A DNA stretch of 64,000 bases from contig NZ_JAGXJN010000001.1 of assembly GCF_019091455.1 (NCBI RefSeq), positions 1-64,000 of the forward strand, in the 5' to 3' direction. Below, piece by piece: positions 34,876 through 45,162 of this stretch. The position numbers were made by a program, and so were the translations under genes. The first letter of the stretch is position 1. Every line of letters starts with the position of its first letter. The notes beneath the pieces were generated by a model. That model saw only the letters and a program-made list of their open reading frames with translations. It ran no database searches and was not told where the DNA came from. The stretch is from Chitinophaga sp. GbtcB8 (GTDB taxonomy: Bacteria > Bacteroidota > Bacteroidia > Chitinophagales > Chitinophagaceae).

Positions 34876-36054
34876 TTATTCGTATACAAAAGCGCCGTAC
34901 TCACTTTGCACGGTTACCTTCTTAGCCGGCGCCGCTTCCACCCTTCCTACCACCTGTGCATCTATATTAAAGCCTTTGGCTATTGCAATAATACCCTCTG
35001 CAATATTTTCCGGTACATACAGCTCCATGCGGTGCCCCATGTTAAATACCTTATACATCTCCTGCCAGCTGGCGCCGGATTGCTCCTGTATTAAACGGAA
35101 CAAAGGCGGGGCGGGGAACAGGTTATCTTTTATTACATGCAGCTGATCTATAAAATGCAGCACCTTGGTTTGCGCGCCCCCGCTGCAATGCACAATTCCA
35201 TCTATCTGCGAACGGTATTTGGCCAGCACCTGCTGTATAACGGGTGCGTAGGTACGTGTGGGTGATAATACCAGCTTACCGGCATCTATGGCTCCAAAAC
35301 CGGGAATATCAATTTTATCTGTGAGCGTTTTTTTACCACTGAATACCAGTTCCTCCGGAATGCCGGCATCAAAGGTATCCGGGTAATCCCTGGCAATGGA
35401 CTTGTTAAACACATCGTGCCGGGCGGAGGTAAGGCCGTTGCTGCCCATACCACCGTTGTATTCCTTTTCGTAAGATGCCTGCCCGTAGGAGGCTAAGCCT
35501 ACTATTACATTACCGGCCTGTATCCGGTGATTGGAGATCACATCGGCCCGTTTCATACGGCAGGTAACGGTAGAATCTACAATAATGGTGCGTACCAGGT
35601 CGCCCACATCGGCGGTTTCCCCGCCGGTGGAGTAAATGCTGATGCCATGGCTGCGCAGCTCTGCCAGTATTTCTTCCGTACCGTTGATGATGGCGGCAAT
35701 CACCTCGCCGGGGATCAGGCGTTTATTACGGCCTATGGTAGAGGAAAGTAATATATTTTCCGTAGCGCCTACACACAGCAGGTCGTCAATGTTCATAATA
35801 ATAGCATCCTGCGCAATGCCTTTCCATACATCCAGGTTACCGGTCTTTTTCCAGTAGGCGTAGGCCAGGGAGGATTTGGTACCGGCGCCGTCGGCATGCA
35901 TAATGTTACACCAGGCTTCATCGCCGCCCAGGATATCAGGCACTATTTTACAGAAAGCCTTCGGAAACAGCCCTTTATCAATGTTCTTAATCGCATTGTG
36001 TACATCCTCCTTATCGGCAGAAACACCGCGTTTAGAATAGAGATCTTGCGTCAT
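34876..36054 (-). CDS. purM: Phosphoribosylformylglycinamidine cyclo-ligase (AIR synthase)
   Basis: 392 residues. It has the PurM/AIRS fold: HADGAGTKSSLAYAYWKKTG, ATENILLSSTIGRN, IYSTGGETADVGDLVRT and GLASYGQASYE. The protein is somewhat longer than E. coli PurM, as usual in Bacteroidota. It closes the imidazole ring of purine precursors using ATP. A -7 promoter box is at 36130-36137. Confidence 0.92.
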   Translation of the reverse strand: MTQDLYSKRGVSADKEDVHNAIKNIDKGLFPKAFCKIVPDILGGDEAWCNIMHADGAGTKSSLAYAYWKKTGNLDVWKGIAQDAIIMNIDDLLCVGATENILLSSTIGRNKRLIPGEVIAAIINGTEEILAELRSHGISIYSTGGETADVGDLVRTIIVDSTVTCRMKRADVISNHRIQAGNVIVGLASYGQASYEKEYNGGMGSNGLTSARHDVFNKSIARDYPDTFDAGIPEELVFSGKKTLTDKIDIPGFGAIDAGKLVLSPTRTYAPVIQQVLAKYRSQIDGIVHCSGGAQTKVLHFIDQLHVIKDNLFPAPPLFRLIQEQSGASWQEMYKVFNMGHRMELYVPENIAEGIIAIAKGFNIDAQVVGRVEAAPAKKVTVQSEYGAFVYE

Positions 36055-36129
36055 TTGTTTGAATGATATTTGACCTGAAAAAGCGTTTTATACCTAAAAA
36101 AGTACCTTTTTAGAACTTTTTTAGAACTG

Positions 36130-36198
36130 CAAAAGTAACAGATTCCCCCCAGTTACCTATCCGAATCGTACAAATCCCAAAAAACTGGGTTAGATTTG
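36130..36198. promoter_or_regulatory. Divergent promoter boxes for purM and ribF
   Basis: Minus strand TACTTTTG (36130-36137) for purM; plus strand TAGATTTG (36191-36198) for ribF. Upstream -33 elements are not clear. Confidence 0.5.
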
Positions 36199-36225
36199 CA
36201 CGGCTTTAGACCGTTATTCAGATTT

Positions 36226-37155
36226 ATGCAGGTTCACAGGGATCTATCACATTTGCCGGCTTTTCGTAATGCAGTGATCACTATTGGTACGTTTGATGGT
36301 GTGCATACCGGGCACCGGTATATATTACACCAGTTGCAGGGAACCGCTGCGGCTGTAAACGGGGAAACCGTAATTGTGACCTTTGACCCGCACCCACGGG
36401 AGGTTTTATTTGCCGGTGATAAAAAGCTGCACCTGCTCACCACTCTGCCTGAAAAAATACAATTACTGGATAAAGAAGGTATTGACCACCTGGTGGTGGT
36501 ACCCTTTACCAAAGCCTTTTCCGAACTTTCTGCCCGCGCTTACCTGGAAGATTTCCTGATAGCCCGCTTTAAACCGCATACCATTATTATCGGGTATGAT
36601 CACCGCTTTGGGCACAACCGCGAAGGCGGCCTTGAGCTGCTGGAAGCAGAGCAGCAGCAATACGGTTTTCAGCTGATAGAAATACCGCAGCAGGTAGTAC
36701 ACGACCTGTCTGTAAGCTCTACCAAAATACGTGAACGCCTGATGGAAGGGAATATAGCCCTGGCTGATGAGCTGCTGGGGTACCCCTATTTCCTGGAAGG
36801 CACCGTGATACATGGCGATAAAATGGGGCGGCAGCTGGGTTACCCCACCGCTAACCTGCAGCTGCCGGATGCGCGCAAGCTAATACCCTCTGAAGGGATT
36901 TATGCAGTAAAAGCTACCCTGAATAATGAACCGGAAATAATAAAAGGTGTAATGAGCATAGGTACCCGGCCTACTTTTAATGGTACGGACCTGCGCCTGG
37001 AAGTGCATCTCTTTAATTTTGACCGGGATATTTATGATGCGCAGCTGCGGGTGCAGTTCATTGCATTTATACGGCACAACCTAAAGTTTGATAATGCCGC
37101 TGCGCTTATTGCGCAAATGGATAAAGACTGTGTGGAAGCGAAGAAGATTTTATAA
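36226..37155 (+). CDS. ribF: Bifunctional riboflavin kinase/FAD synthetase
   Basis: 309 residues. The N-terminal FMN adenylyltransferase has ITIGTFDGVHTGHRYIL and FDPHPREVLF; ISSTKIRE-like SVSSTKIRERLMEGN closes it. The C-terminal riboflavin kinase (about 185-305) has GQLGYPTANLQLP-type GRQLGYPTANLQLP and GVMSIGTRPTF. It makes FMN and FAD. The ATG at 36226 (MQVHRDL) is chosen; the TTG at 36196 belongs to the promoter box. Confidence 0.95.
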   Translation: MQVHRDLSHLPAFRNAVITIGTFDGVHTGHRYILHQLQGTAAAVNGETVIVTFDPHPREVLFAGDKKLHLLTTLPEKIQLLDKEGIDHLVVVPFTKAFSELSARAYLEDFLIARFKPHTIIIGYDHRFGHNREGGLELLEAEQQQYGFQLIEIPQQVVHDLSVSSTKIRERLMEGNIALADELLGYPYFLEGTVIHGDKMGRQLGYPTANLQLPDARKLIPSEGIYAVKATLNNEPEIIKGVMSIGTRPTFNGTDLRLEVHLFNFDRDIYDAQLRVQFIAFIRHNLKFDNAAALIAQMDKDCVEAKKIL

Positions 37156-37163
37156 TGTGCAGC

Positions 37164-38159
37164 TTAACTCATTACTTTATACATCAGCTCCTTCATTAAC
37201 TCTCCATCCTCTACCCCGCTATCATTAATACCTATACTGCGCAGGTTATAGGTGTGCAGTAACAAAATAGCTTTTTCCGTGCCTTCTGCACCATACTGGC
37301 GGGCGGCCTGCATATAGTCCTTTACAAAGAACGGGTGCACACCCAGGGTGGATGCAATTTCCTTTTCCCCGCCTTTTACGCCAAAGATCAGGTTTACCTT
37401 ACTGAAAAAGTTATACAAGGCAGGGATCACCATTTGTACCGGACCGGCTTTGGGGTTAGCGGCAAAATAGTTAACAATGCGCATTACCTTGATAAAATCC
37501 TGCTGGCCTACGGCATTCTGCAGCTCAAATACATTGTATTCTTTGCTGATGCCTACATATTTTTCAATATCCGCTTCATCAATCTTTTTTTCATTGGGCA
37601 GGTTTACCAGCAGCTTATCTATTTCATTAGCAATACGGGAAAGGTCGTTGCCAATATGATCTACCAGCAATATGCCGGCTTTCTGGGAAATAGCGCGGCC
37701 CATTTCCCTTACATACACCTCTACCCAGCCGGGCAGCTGGTTATCGTATAGTTTTTTAGTGCTCAGCAGCACTCCTTTGTCCTTTATTAATTTGGCCATT
37801 TTGCTGCGCCCATCCAGCTTTCCCTGTTTGTGGGCTACTACAAAAATGGTGGAATCCAGGGGGTGATCTATATAGGGCTCCAGCTTCAGCAGGTCGCGCA
37901 TGGCCTGCGCTTCTTTTAATACAACTACCTGTTTTTCTGCAAACATAGGGTAGCGGCGGCAGGCATTGATCACGGCGCTCCAGTCGGCATCTTTTCCATA
38001 CAGGACGGTGAGGTTAAACCCTTTCTCTGCTTCATCCAGCAGCTTATGCTCGGCATAGTTGACCACCTGGTCTATAAAAAAATCCTCCTCCCCTTCCAGC
38101 CAGTAAATGGATTTAAATTTCTTTTGCTTCCAATCTTTTAAAATATCCTGGTATTCCAT
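37164..38159 (-). CDS. holA: DNA polymerase III delta subunit
   Basis: 331 residues. IYWLEGEEDFFIDQVVNYAE at the N-terminus, the AAA-like fold without a functional Walker A, and LLVDHIGNDLSRIANEIDKL with the C-terminal collar are typical for HolA. It opens the beta clamp within the clamp loader. It converges with ribF, only eight bases apart, and lies downstream of the exonuclease gene. Confidence 0.9.
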   Translation of the reverse strand: MEYQDILKDWKQKKFKSIYWLEGEEDFFIDQVVNYAEHKLLDEAEKGFNLTVLYGKDADWSAVINACRRYPMFAEKQVVVLKEAQAMRDLLKLEPYIDHPLDSTIFVVAHKQGKLDGRSKMAKLIKDKGVLLSTKKLYDNQLPGWVEVYVREMGRAISQKAGILLVDHIGNDLSRIANEIDKLLVNLPNEKKIDEADIEKYVGISKEYNVFELQNAVGQQDFIKVMRIVNYFAANPKAGPVQMVIPALYNFFSKVNLIFGVKGGEKEIASTLGVHPFFVKDYMQAARQYGAEGTEKAILLLHTYNLRSIGINDSGVEDGELMKELMYKVMS

Positions 38160-38192
38160 GAAATGATTTACGGTTTGTAGTCCATTCTAGTG

Positions 38193-38915
38193 TTATACGA
38201 TCACTACATCTTCCTCCTTTAAAATTGGTACCCCTTTAAAGCGCTGCAGCAATTGCCCTACGGCTACTACATCTTTCTGGCAATAGGTAGCAATGCGGGG
38301 CAGGTTACGTTCCTGCCAGTAAACGCTGGCCACCATGCTGCCGTCTATATCATCCTTGGGGGTAGGAATGCCCAGGATGGTGGTGAGCAGCTTCAGGGAA
38401 GTATAGTTCTTATAATCTCCAAAGCGCCACAGGTGCAGGGTATCCAGCATAGGCACTTCCCAGGGCTTAAAGCCATGCAGCTGCAGGCATGGGGGCAAAG
38501 ATAGCTGATGGATAACAGAACGCCTACAGATGTATGGAATATCAAACTCCTTAATATTATGTCCGGCAAACAGGAAGCGCGGATGTTTGGCGCAAAATTT
38601 ATTTACCAGGTCCAGGAAGCCGCTTAATACCACTTTTTCATCATCATCATAAATAGATTTGATGCGCAGCTGGTAACGGCCGCCTTCTATGGTGAAATAA
38701 CCTGCTGAAATGCAGATCACTTTTCCAAACTCGGCAAAGATCCCGGCTTTTACGGCAAAGTCGCCGGCGCCTGTTGTTGAATCTGGCGCAGTTTTTGTTA
38801 TTTTCTCCATCCAGAGGTGCTGAAGCGCCTCGGGTAAATCGTCGAAAGTAGCCACAGCGGGGGTTGTCTCTATATCGAGCAGTAATAACTGGTCTAATGC
38901 GATGTTAGGTAGCAC
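38193..38915 (-). CDS. 3'-5' exonuclease, DEDDy family (PolB-like)
   Basis: 240 residues. The four acidic positions of the DEDD fold are visible: LLLDIETTPA (motif I), FAGHNIKEFDIPYI (motif II), and TYCQKDVVAVGQLL (motif III, with tyrosine). It is the stand-alone predicted 3'-5' exonuclease group related to the PolB proofreading domain. It probably trims DNA 3' ends in repair. It is upstream of holA, 33 bases away. Confidence 0.85.
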   Translation of the reverse strand: MLPNIALDQLLLLDIETTPAVATFDDLPEALQHLWMEKITKTAPDSTTGAGDFAVKAGIFAEFGKVICISAGYFTIEGGRYQLRIKSIYDDDEKVVLSGFLDLVNKFCAKHPRFLFAGHNIKEFDIPYICRRSVIHQLSLPPCLQLHGFKPWEVPMLDTLHLWRFGDYKNYTSLKLLTTILGIPTPKDDIDGSMVASVYWQERNLPRIATYCQKDVVAVGQLLQRFKGVPILKEEDVVIV

Positions 38916-38936
38916 TGAGAAAATCCTGTTTAAAAG

Positions 38937-38971
38937 TTTGTGAATTAAAGAATTTTAAAAAGCTATTTTTG
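38937..38971 (+). promoter_or_regulatory. Promoter of the coiled-coil protein gene
   Basis: TTTG (38937-38940), 23 bases, TATTTTTG (38964-38971). Good two-part match; leader about 40 bases. Confidence 0.65.
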
Positions 38972-39018
38972 CATAATTATTTTTAACCATATAACAATTA
39001 AACATAAAACAAACAACT

Positions 39019-39981
39019 ATGGCTGAGAACACATTTAACACGCCTGCTTCCGGATCATCCGGCTCTGAAAAACCGCGTAGCCGTAACGGACTTATATACG
39101 GAATTTTAATTGCAGCACTGGCGGGTACGTGGATCTATATGTTGTACGACAAAAATAAGACCAGCGAAACTATTGTACAACAAGGCACTCAGATCGATTC
39201 TATTTCATCATCAAGAGATGCATTACAGCAGGAATACAATGCTGCCAACGCACGTCTGGACGATTTGATCTCCCAGAACAGCCGGATGGACAGCCTGGTA
39301 AAAACCAAAGATAAAGAACTGGCTGATATGAAAGCCAGGATCCACAGTATCCTGTCTAACAAGAATGCTACTCAGGGTGAACTGGCTGAGGCCCGCAAGC
39401 TGATAGAGCAAATGAAATCAAATATAGCCGGTTATCAGGAAACTGTTGAACGCCTGGAAGGTGAAAAACTGGTACTGGCCGGTGAAAGGGATGTAGCCCG
39501 TAAGGAAAGGGACTCTGTAGGTACGGTAAAAGACAGCCTGAATAAACAGGTGAACCTGGGTTCCGTATTACACGCCAGCAATATTAAGCTGCAGCCTTTA
39601 CAGGTAAAAAAGAACGGTAAGGAAGTAGAAACCACCAAAGCCAAACGCGCAGATATGATGCGGGTTACCTTTGACCTGGATGAAAACAGGATTGCTCCCA
39701 CCGGCGACAAAGAAATTTATGTAGCCATCTCTTCTCCCGACGGTTCTCCGCTGGCTGTAGAAGCACTGGGTTCCGGCCGTTTTAGCCTGGATGATGGTAC
39801 TGAGAAATTATATACCGCCAAGAAAACCGTTGCTTACACTAAAGGTGAAAAACAAACCGTAAGCATGGATTGGAAACAAAATTCCGATTTTAAACCGGGC
39901 GATTACAGCGTTGAGATCTATCATAACGGTTTCCGCATCGGACAAGGTAAAGTAAGCCTGAAGAAAGGCGGTTGGTTCTAG
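39019..39981 (+). CDS. Membrane-anchored coiled-coil protein of unknown function
   Basis: 320 residues, not recognised by name. A short Ser/Lys-rich cytoplasmic tail, one membrane helix at about 25-43 (GLIYGILIAALAGTWIYML), a long coiled coil at about 50-185, then a compact beta-rich C-terminal domain (about 190-320) ending FRIGQGKVSLKKGGWF. The topology suggests a periplasmic domain held off the membrane by the coil. Similar proteins appear as conserved hypotheticals in Bacteroidota. Own promoter and terminator. Confidence 0.75.
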   Translation: MAENTFNTPASGSSGSEKPRSRNGLIYGILIAALAGTWIYMLYDKNKTSETIVQQGTQIDSISSSRDALQQEYNAANARLDDLISQNSRMDSLVKTKDKELADMKARIHSILSNKNATQGELAEARKLIEQMKSNIAGYQETVERLEGEKLVLAGERDVARKERDSVGTVKDSLNKQVNLGSVLHASNIKLQPLQVKKNGKEVETTKAKRADMMRVTFDLDENRIAPTGDKEIYVAISSPDGSPLAVEALGSGRFSLDDGTEKLYTAKKTVAYTKGEKQTVSMDWKQNSDFKPGDYSVEIYHNGFRIGQGKVSLKKGGWF

Positions 39982-40006
39982 TTGATTTAGTTTTAGCCGA
40001 TATAAA

Positions 40007-40042
40007 AAAAGGGATTGCCTATGACGGGCAATCCTTTTTTTA
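40007..40042 (+). terminator. Terminator after the coiled-coil gene
   Basis: Stem GGATTGCC (40012-40019) with GGCAATCC (40027-40034), followed by seven T and preceded by seven A. Confidence 0.9.
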
Positions 40043-40047
40043 TGGAG

Positions 40048-40254
40048 AAAGCCGAAAGCAAAAAGCTGATTATGTTTTGCACCATTGAGCGGTTGGCGCT
40101 AAGCCGTTAGCTATTAGCTGGTAGCCGTTAGCCCCGGCTTTATGTTCTGAAGCCGCTTCCCAGTATTGGGGGGCTATGGTAGATAGTTTGGTATTGGTAT
40201 CTGCATTCATGCAAGGCATTAAGCTTTCTGCTTTATCCTTTACGCTTTCCGCCT
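40048..40254. repeat. Nested heptamer-phased repeats (AAAGC outer arms, TTAGC inner arm)
   Basis: Outer left arm 40048-40068: AAAGCCG, AAAGCAA, AAAGCTG. Outer right arm 40220-40254: TAAGCTT, TCTGCTT, TATCCTT, TACGCTT, TCCGCCT, the complementary vocabulary. Between them, at 40098-40132, lies an arm of the TTAGC family: GCTAAGC, CGTTAGC, TATTAGC, TGGTAGC, CGTTAGC. It looks as if one element was inserted inside another. This accounts for most of the 475-base gap 39982-40456; the remaining 200 bases before the receiver gene show no further feature. Confidence 0.75.
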
Positions 40255-40456
40255 CCCCATTTTGTTAACGATTAGTTATTGCCAAATCGTATATATGAAA
40301 ATAAACCTAATTTGAACTTCTTTTTTCTCCTATGTGACCGGATGTTGCTGTTGCTTAGCCTTGCTTTTAAAAGAAAACCAGTGCGCTCAACCTGCGTGAA
40401 TAAAGAGGAAATCCAAGACTGAAAATAACCGGAGATACCTTAAAAAACCAAACTGC

Positions 40457-40852
40457 ATGGCGGATTCCAAATCAGTGTACGTTATAGACGACGACGAAAT
40501 TTTCCATTTTATTATCAGGAAGTTGTTTCTACAATGTGGTAAGGACCCCAATAACCTGCAAATCACTTCCTTTTACTCTGCTGAAGACGCGCTGGAACAA
40601 TTGCGCCGGCCCGGGCCCCTGCCTGCACTAATCATTGTGGATATTAACATGCAGCCCATGAACGGATGGGCCTTTATGAAAGTTTTCGGGGAACTAAAAC
40701 ATACCCTGCCACAGCAGATCCCCGTAATAATGTGCTCTTCTTCTATTGATGATAAGGATATACAGCAGGTAAATAATACGCCAGAGCTGGCGGCTTATAT
40801 TACCAAACCATTGGATAAAAAGAAGCTGGAGATCATTGAGAAATACCTGTAG
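40457..40852 (+). CDS. Single-domain response regulator (receiver only)
   Basis: 131 residues. The acidic cluster is VIDDDEIFHF, the phosphoacceptor Asp is in LIIVDINMQPMNGW near residue 60, the Ser/Thr switch is in VIMCSSSID and the Lys is in YITKPLDKKKL. There is no output domain, so it should act through protein contacts, as CheY-like proteins do. No histidine kinase is adjacent. Confidence 0.9.
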   Translation: MADSKSVYVIDDDEIFHFIIRKLFLQCGKDPNNLQITSFYSAEDALEQLRRPGPLPALIIVDINMQPMNGWAFMKVFGELKHTLPQQIPVIMCSSSIDDKDIQQVNNTPELAAYITKPLDKKKLEIIEKYL

Positions 40853-40978
40853 ATGTGCAAATTATAAATGTGCAGATGTGCAAATTAAAAGAGCGAAAGC
40901 GCATAATGCACTTTCGCTCTTTTAGTAATTATTATTAGCAACTTTTAATTCATCTGCATATTTGCACATCTGCACATT
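40853..40978. repeat. Inverted octamer-phased repeat enclosing a terminator
   Basis: The left arm (40853-40885) and right arm (40952-40978) share an exact 19-base inverted match, 40867-40885 with 40960-40978, built from the octamer words of the elements at 289 and 17237. Between them lies a standard terminator (40887-40923), so this element and an ordinary terminator coexist at one site. Confidence 0.85.
40887..40923. terminator. Bidirectional terminator between the receiver and ABC-F genes
   Basis: Perfect stem AAAAGAGCGAAAG with CTTTCGCTCTTTT around an 11-base loop; T-rich on both reading directions. Confidence 0.9.
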
Positions 40979-40980
40979 AA

Positions 40981-42639
<1,659 letters not shown>

Positions 42640-42647
42640 TTAAGGCG

Positions 42648-42655
42648 CAAAGTTA
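42648..42655 (-). promoter_or_regulatory. -7 box of the ABC-F gene
   Basis: TAACTTTG on the minus strand, 24-31 bases upstream of the ATG. No clear -33 element. Confidence 0.5.
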
Positions 42656-42742
42656 CGAAATAGGGGGTTAAAAAGCATATTACTTGAAAAAAGCAAATTC
42701 CGGGGGTAATTGCACAGGCAGGATATTTGATTAGGTAAGGGC

Positions 42743-43474
42743 ATGATGCCTACTACCACCCCACATGAACAGGAAATGCGCAAAGAGCTGCGCCGCTGGC
42801 AAAAGCAGATGCAGCGGGGGCCATCCCTGCCGGGGCGGCTTGCCAAACGGCTGCAGGACCGTGTGAACAACTGGATCCCGGAAAAAGTGCACAAGGCCTT
42901 TACGGTTGCCATCAAACAAATGACCCGGGCTGTACTGTACGGCGCAAAATTTATGACCCCGGAGCCGCAGCCGGTACAGGACCTGGTGCTTACGGAGACC
43001 AAAGTACTGGAACGTATCCGGTATTATAAAACCACGGCTGCCACAGAAGGCGCCCTTACCGGGGCTGGCGGCATTTTACTGGGGCTGGCAGACTTTCCGC
43101 TGTTCCTGGGCATTAAAATGAAAATGCTGTTTGATATTGCGGCTTTATACGGGTTTGATGTGAAGGATTATAAAGAGCGCTTGTTCCTGTTATATGTTTT
43201 CCAGGCTACTTTCTCCAGCCAGGAGCTGCGGAACAAAACCTATCCCCTGCTAGCCAACTGGGATCAATATAGCAAAGAGCTGCCTATGGACATTGATACT
43301 TTTGACTGGCGCCGATTTCAACAGGAGTACCGTGACTATATTGATATTGCCAAGCTGCTGCAGCTAATGCCCGGTATTGGCGCGGTTGTAGGTGCGTATG
43401 CCAACCATCGCCTGACCGATAAATTGGGGCGCAGCGCTATGAATGCTTACCGTATGCGTTTATTAAAGGTTTAA
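42743..43474 (+). CDS. EcsC-family protein
   Basis: 243 residues. A basic N-terminus is followed by the EcsC core: TTAATEGALTGAGGILLGLADFP-type glycine-rich hydrophobic segment (about 97-120) and LLQLMPGIGAVVGAYANHRL near 210. EcsC was named after the third gene of the Bacillus ecs operon; here no ecsA/B transporter is adjacent. Molecular role unknown; possibly membrane-associated. It lies 32 bases before the carbonic anhydrase gene. Confidence 0.83.
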   Translation: MMPTTTPHEQEMRKELRRWQKQMQRGPSLPGRLAKRLQDRVNNWIPEKVHKAFTVAIKQMTRAVLYGAKFMTPEPQPVQDLVLTETKVLERIRYYKTTAATEGALTGAGGILLGLADFPLFLGIKMKMLFDIAALYGFDVKDYKERLFLLYVFQATFSSQELRNKTYPLLANWDQYSKELPMDIDTFDWRRFQQEYRDYIDIAKLLQLMPGIGAVVGAYANHRLTDKLGRSAMNAYRMRLLKV

Positions 43475-43506
43475 GTATCTTTATCCCTCACTCACTCTTC
43501 TAACGT

Positions 43507-44157
43507 ATGACTACCTACGAGCAAATCTTTGAGAACAACAGGAAATGGGTGGCCAGCAAAACGGCTACCGATGCGGAATTCTTTGAAAAGCTGGCGCAGG
43601 AACAAAAGCCGGACTACCTGTATATTGGCTGCAGCGACAGCCGGGTGCCTGCCAATGAGATCATGGGGCTGGATGCGGGCGAAGTGTTTGTGCACCGTAA
43701 CATTGCCAACCTGGTGAACAACATAGACCTGAATATTATGTCGGTGATCAACTATGCAGTGCGGCAGCTGGAGGTAAAACACATTATTGTATGCGGGCAT
43801 TATAACTGCGGGGGCGTAAAAGCAGCCATGCAGCCGGAAGACCTGGGCCTGCTAAATCCCTGGCTGCGTAATATACGGGATGTGTACCGCCTGCATATGG
43901 AGGAGCTGAACAATATAACGGATACCCACGAACGCTATGGCCGGCTGGTGGAGCTGAATGTGCAGGAGCAATGCCTGAACGTGATAAAAACAGCGGTTGT
44001 GCAGCAATCCTATATTAGCAAAGGCTACCCTACGGTACATGGCTGGGTGTATGACCTGCATAATGGTTTGCTGGTAGACCTGAAGATCGACTTTGAAGGT
44101 TTGCTGCATGAGATACAGAAGATCTATGATCTGACAGGGAAAGGAATGCAATTTTAG
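43507..44157 (+). CDS. can: Beta-class carbonic anhydrase
   Basis: 216 residues. Zinc ligands and the catalytic dyad are in YIGCSDSRVPANE (Cys, Asp, Arg) and CGHYNCGGVKAA (His, Cys); HRNIANLVNN lies between. It interconverts CO2 and bicarbonate. Its TAG stop is inside a single heptamer arm (44152-44172) that separates it from murI. Confidence 0.95.
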   Translation: MTTYEQIFENNRKWVASKTATDAEFFEKLAQEQKPDYLYIGCSDSRVPANEIMGLDAGEVFVHRNIANLVNNIDLNIMSVINYAVRQLEVKHIIVCGHYNCGGVKAAMQPEDLGLLNPWLRNIRDVYRLHMEELNNITDTHERYGRLVELNVQEQCLNVIKTAVVQQSYISKGYPTVHGWVYDLHNGLLVDLKIDFEGLLHEIQKIYDLTGKGMQF

Positions 44158-44172
44158 ATTTACGATTTTAGA
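44152..44172. repeat. Heptamer-phased repeat, AGATTTT family, single arm
   Basis: TTTTAGA, TTTACGA, TTTTAGA: three words spanning the can stop and ending just before the murI start. No partner arm. Confidence 0.65.
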
Positions 44173-44175
44173 TCT

Positions 44176-44994
44176 ATGCAAGGACTTATTGGCGTATTTG
44201 ATTCAGGTTACGGCGGATTAACGGTATTAAAGGAGATCATAGCCGAACTACCGCAATATGATTATTTATATTTAGGCGATAATGCCCGTACACCTTATGG
44301 CAACCGCAGCTTTGAAACCATACATGCATATACGTTAGAATGTGTGCAGCACCTTTTCAGGATGGGCTGCCCGCTGGTGATATTGGCCTGCAACACGGCA
44401 TCTGCAAAAGCGCTGCGTACTATTCAACAAAAAGACCTGCCTCATATTGCGCCGGACCGGCGCGTGCTGGGCGTTATACGGCCTACTACCGAACTGGTAG
44501 GCACCTTAACGCAAACCGGCGAAGTGGGCATACTGGCTACCAACGGTACCGTAACATCCGAATCCTACCCGATAGAGATCAACAAATTTTTTCCGCAGGT
44601 AAAAGTGCACCAGGAGGCCTGCCCTATGTGGGTGCCCCTGGTAGAAAATAATGAACATGAAAGCAGCGGTGCGGATTACTTTGTAAAAAAGCACCTGGAT
44701 CATATACTGGGCATAGCGCCCGATATTGATACCCTGGTGCTGGGCTGCACCCATTATCCTTTGCTGATGCAGAAGATAAAGGAGCATTTGCCCGGCGGTA
44801 TTACCGTATTATCGCAGGGTAAGATCGTAGCGCATAGCTTAAAAGATTATTTACACCGGCATCCTGAAATGGAAACGCGTTTGAGCAAACAGGGTACGCA
44901 AAAATTCTATACTACGGATGATGCGCAGCTCTTTGACCGGATGGCGGGGATCTTTTTTGGAAAAACTGTGCAATCGGAGCATTTAGCGCTGTAG
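44176..44994 (+). CDS. murI: Glutamate racemase
   Basis: 272 residues. Both catalytic cysteines are present in the usual settings: VILACNTASAKAL and VLGCTHYPLLMQ; GVFDSGYGGLTVLKEI opens the protein. It makes D-glutamate for peptidoglycan in the cytoplasm. It is 18 bases after can and probably co-transcribed with it. Confidence 0.96.
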   Translation: MQGLIGVFDSGYGGLTVLKEIIAELPQYDYLYLGDNARTPYGNRSFETIHAYTLECVQHLFRMGCPLVILACNTASAKALRTIQQKDLPHIAPDRRVLGVIRPTTELVGTLTQTGEVGILATNGTVTSESYPIEINKFFPQVKVHQEACPMWVPLVENNEHESSGADYFVKKHLDHILGIAPDIDTLVLGCTHYPLLMQKIKEHLPGGITVLSQGKIVAHSLKDYLHRHPEMETRLSKQGTQKFYTTDDAQLFDRMAGIFFGKTVQSEHLAL

Positions 44995-45002
44995 CTGGTG
45001 CA

Positions 45003-45030
45003 GTCCATAGCCGATGGTCCATAGTCCATT
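45003..45030. repeat. Heptamer-phased repeat, GTCCATA family, single arm
   Basis: Four contiguous words: GTCCATA, GCCGATG, GTCCATA, GTCCATT. The same words occur in the left arm at 52442-52469. Confidence 0.8.
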
Positions 45031-45089
45031 GCCTACTGCGTATGAAGTGTTGCACAAGAACAGGTAAGTATTAATAAGGTTTATACTAA

Positions 45090-45123
45090 AAGAAAAAGGC
45101 GGTTATGCAACCGCCTTTTCTCG
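45090..45123. terminator. Bidirectional terminator between murI and the S9 peptidase
   Basis: Perfect stem AAAAGGCGGTT (45094-45104) with AACCGCCTTTT (45109-45119) and a 4-base loop, between converging genes. Confidence 0.92.
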
Positions 45124-45162
45124 TATTACTTCTATGCTGTAGCAGGCCATGAATTAAAAACC

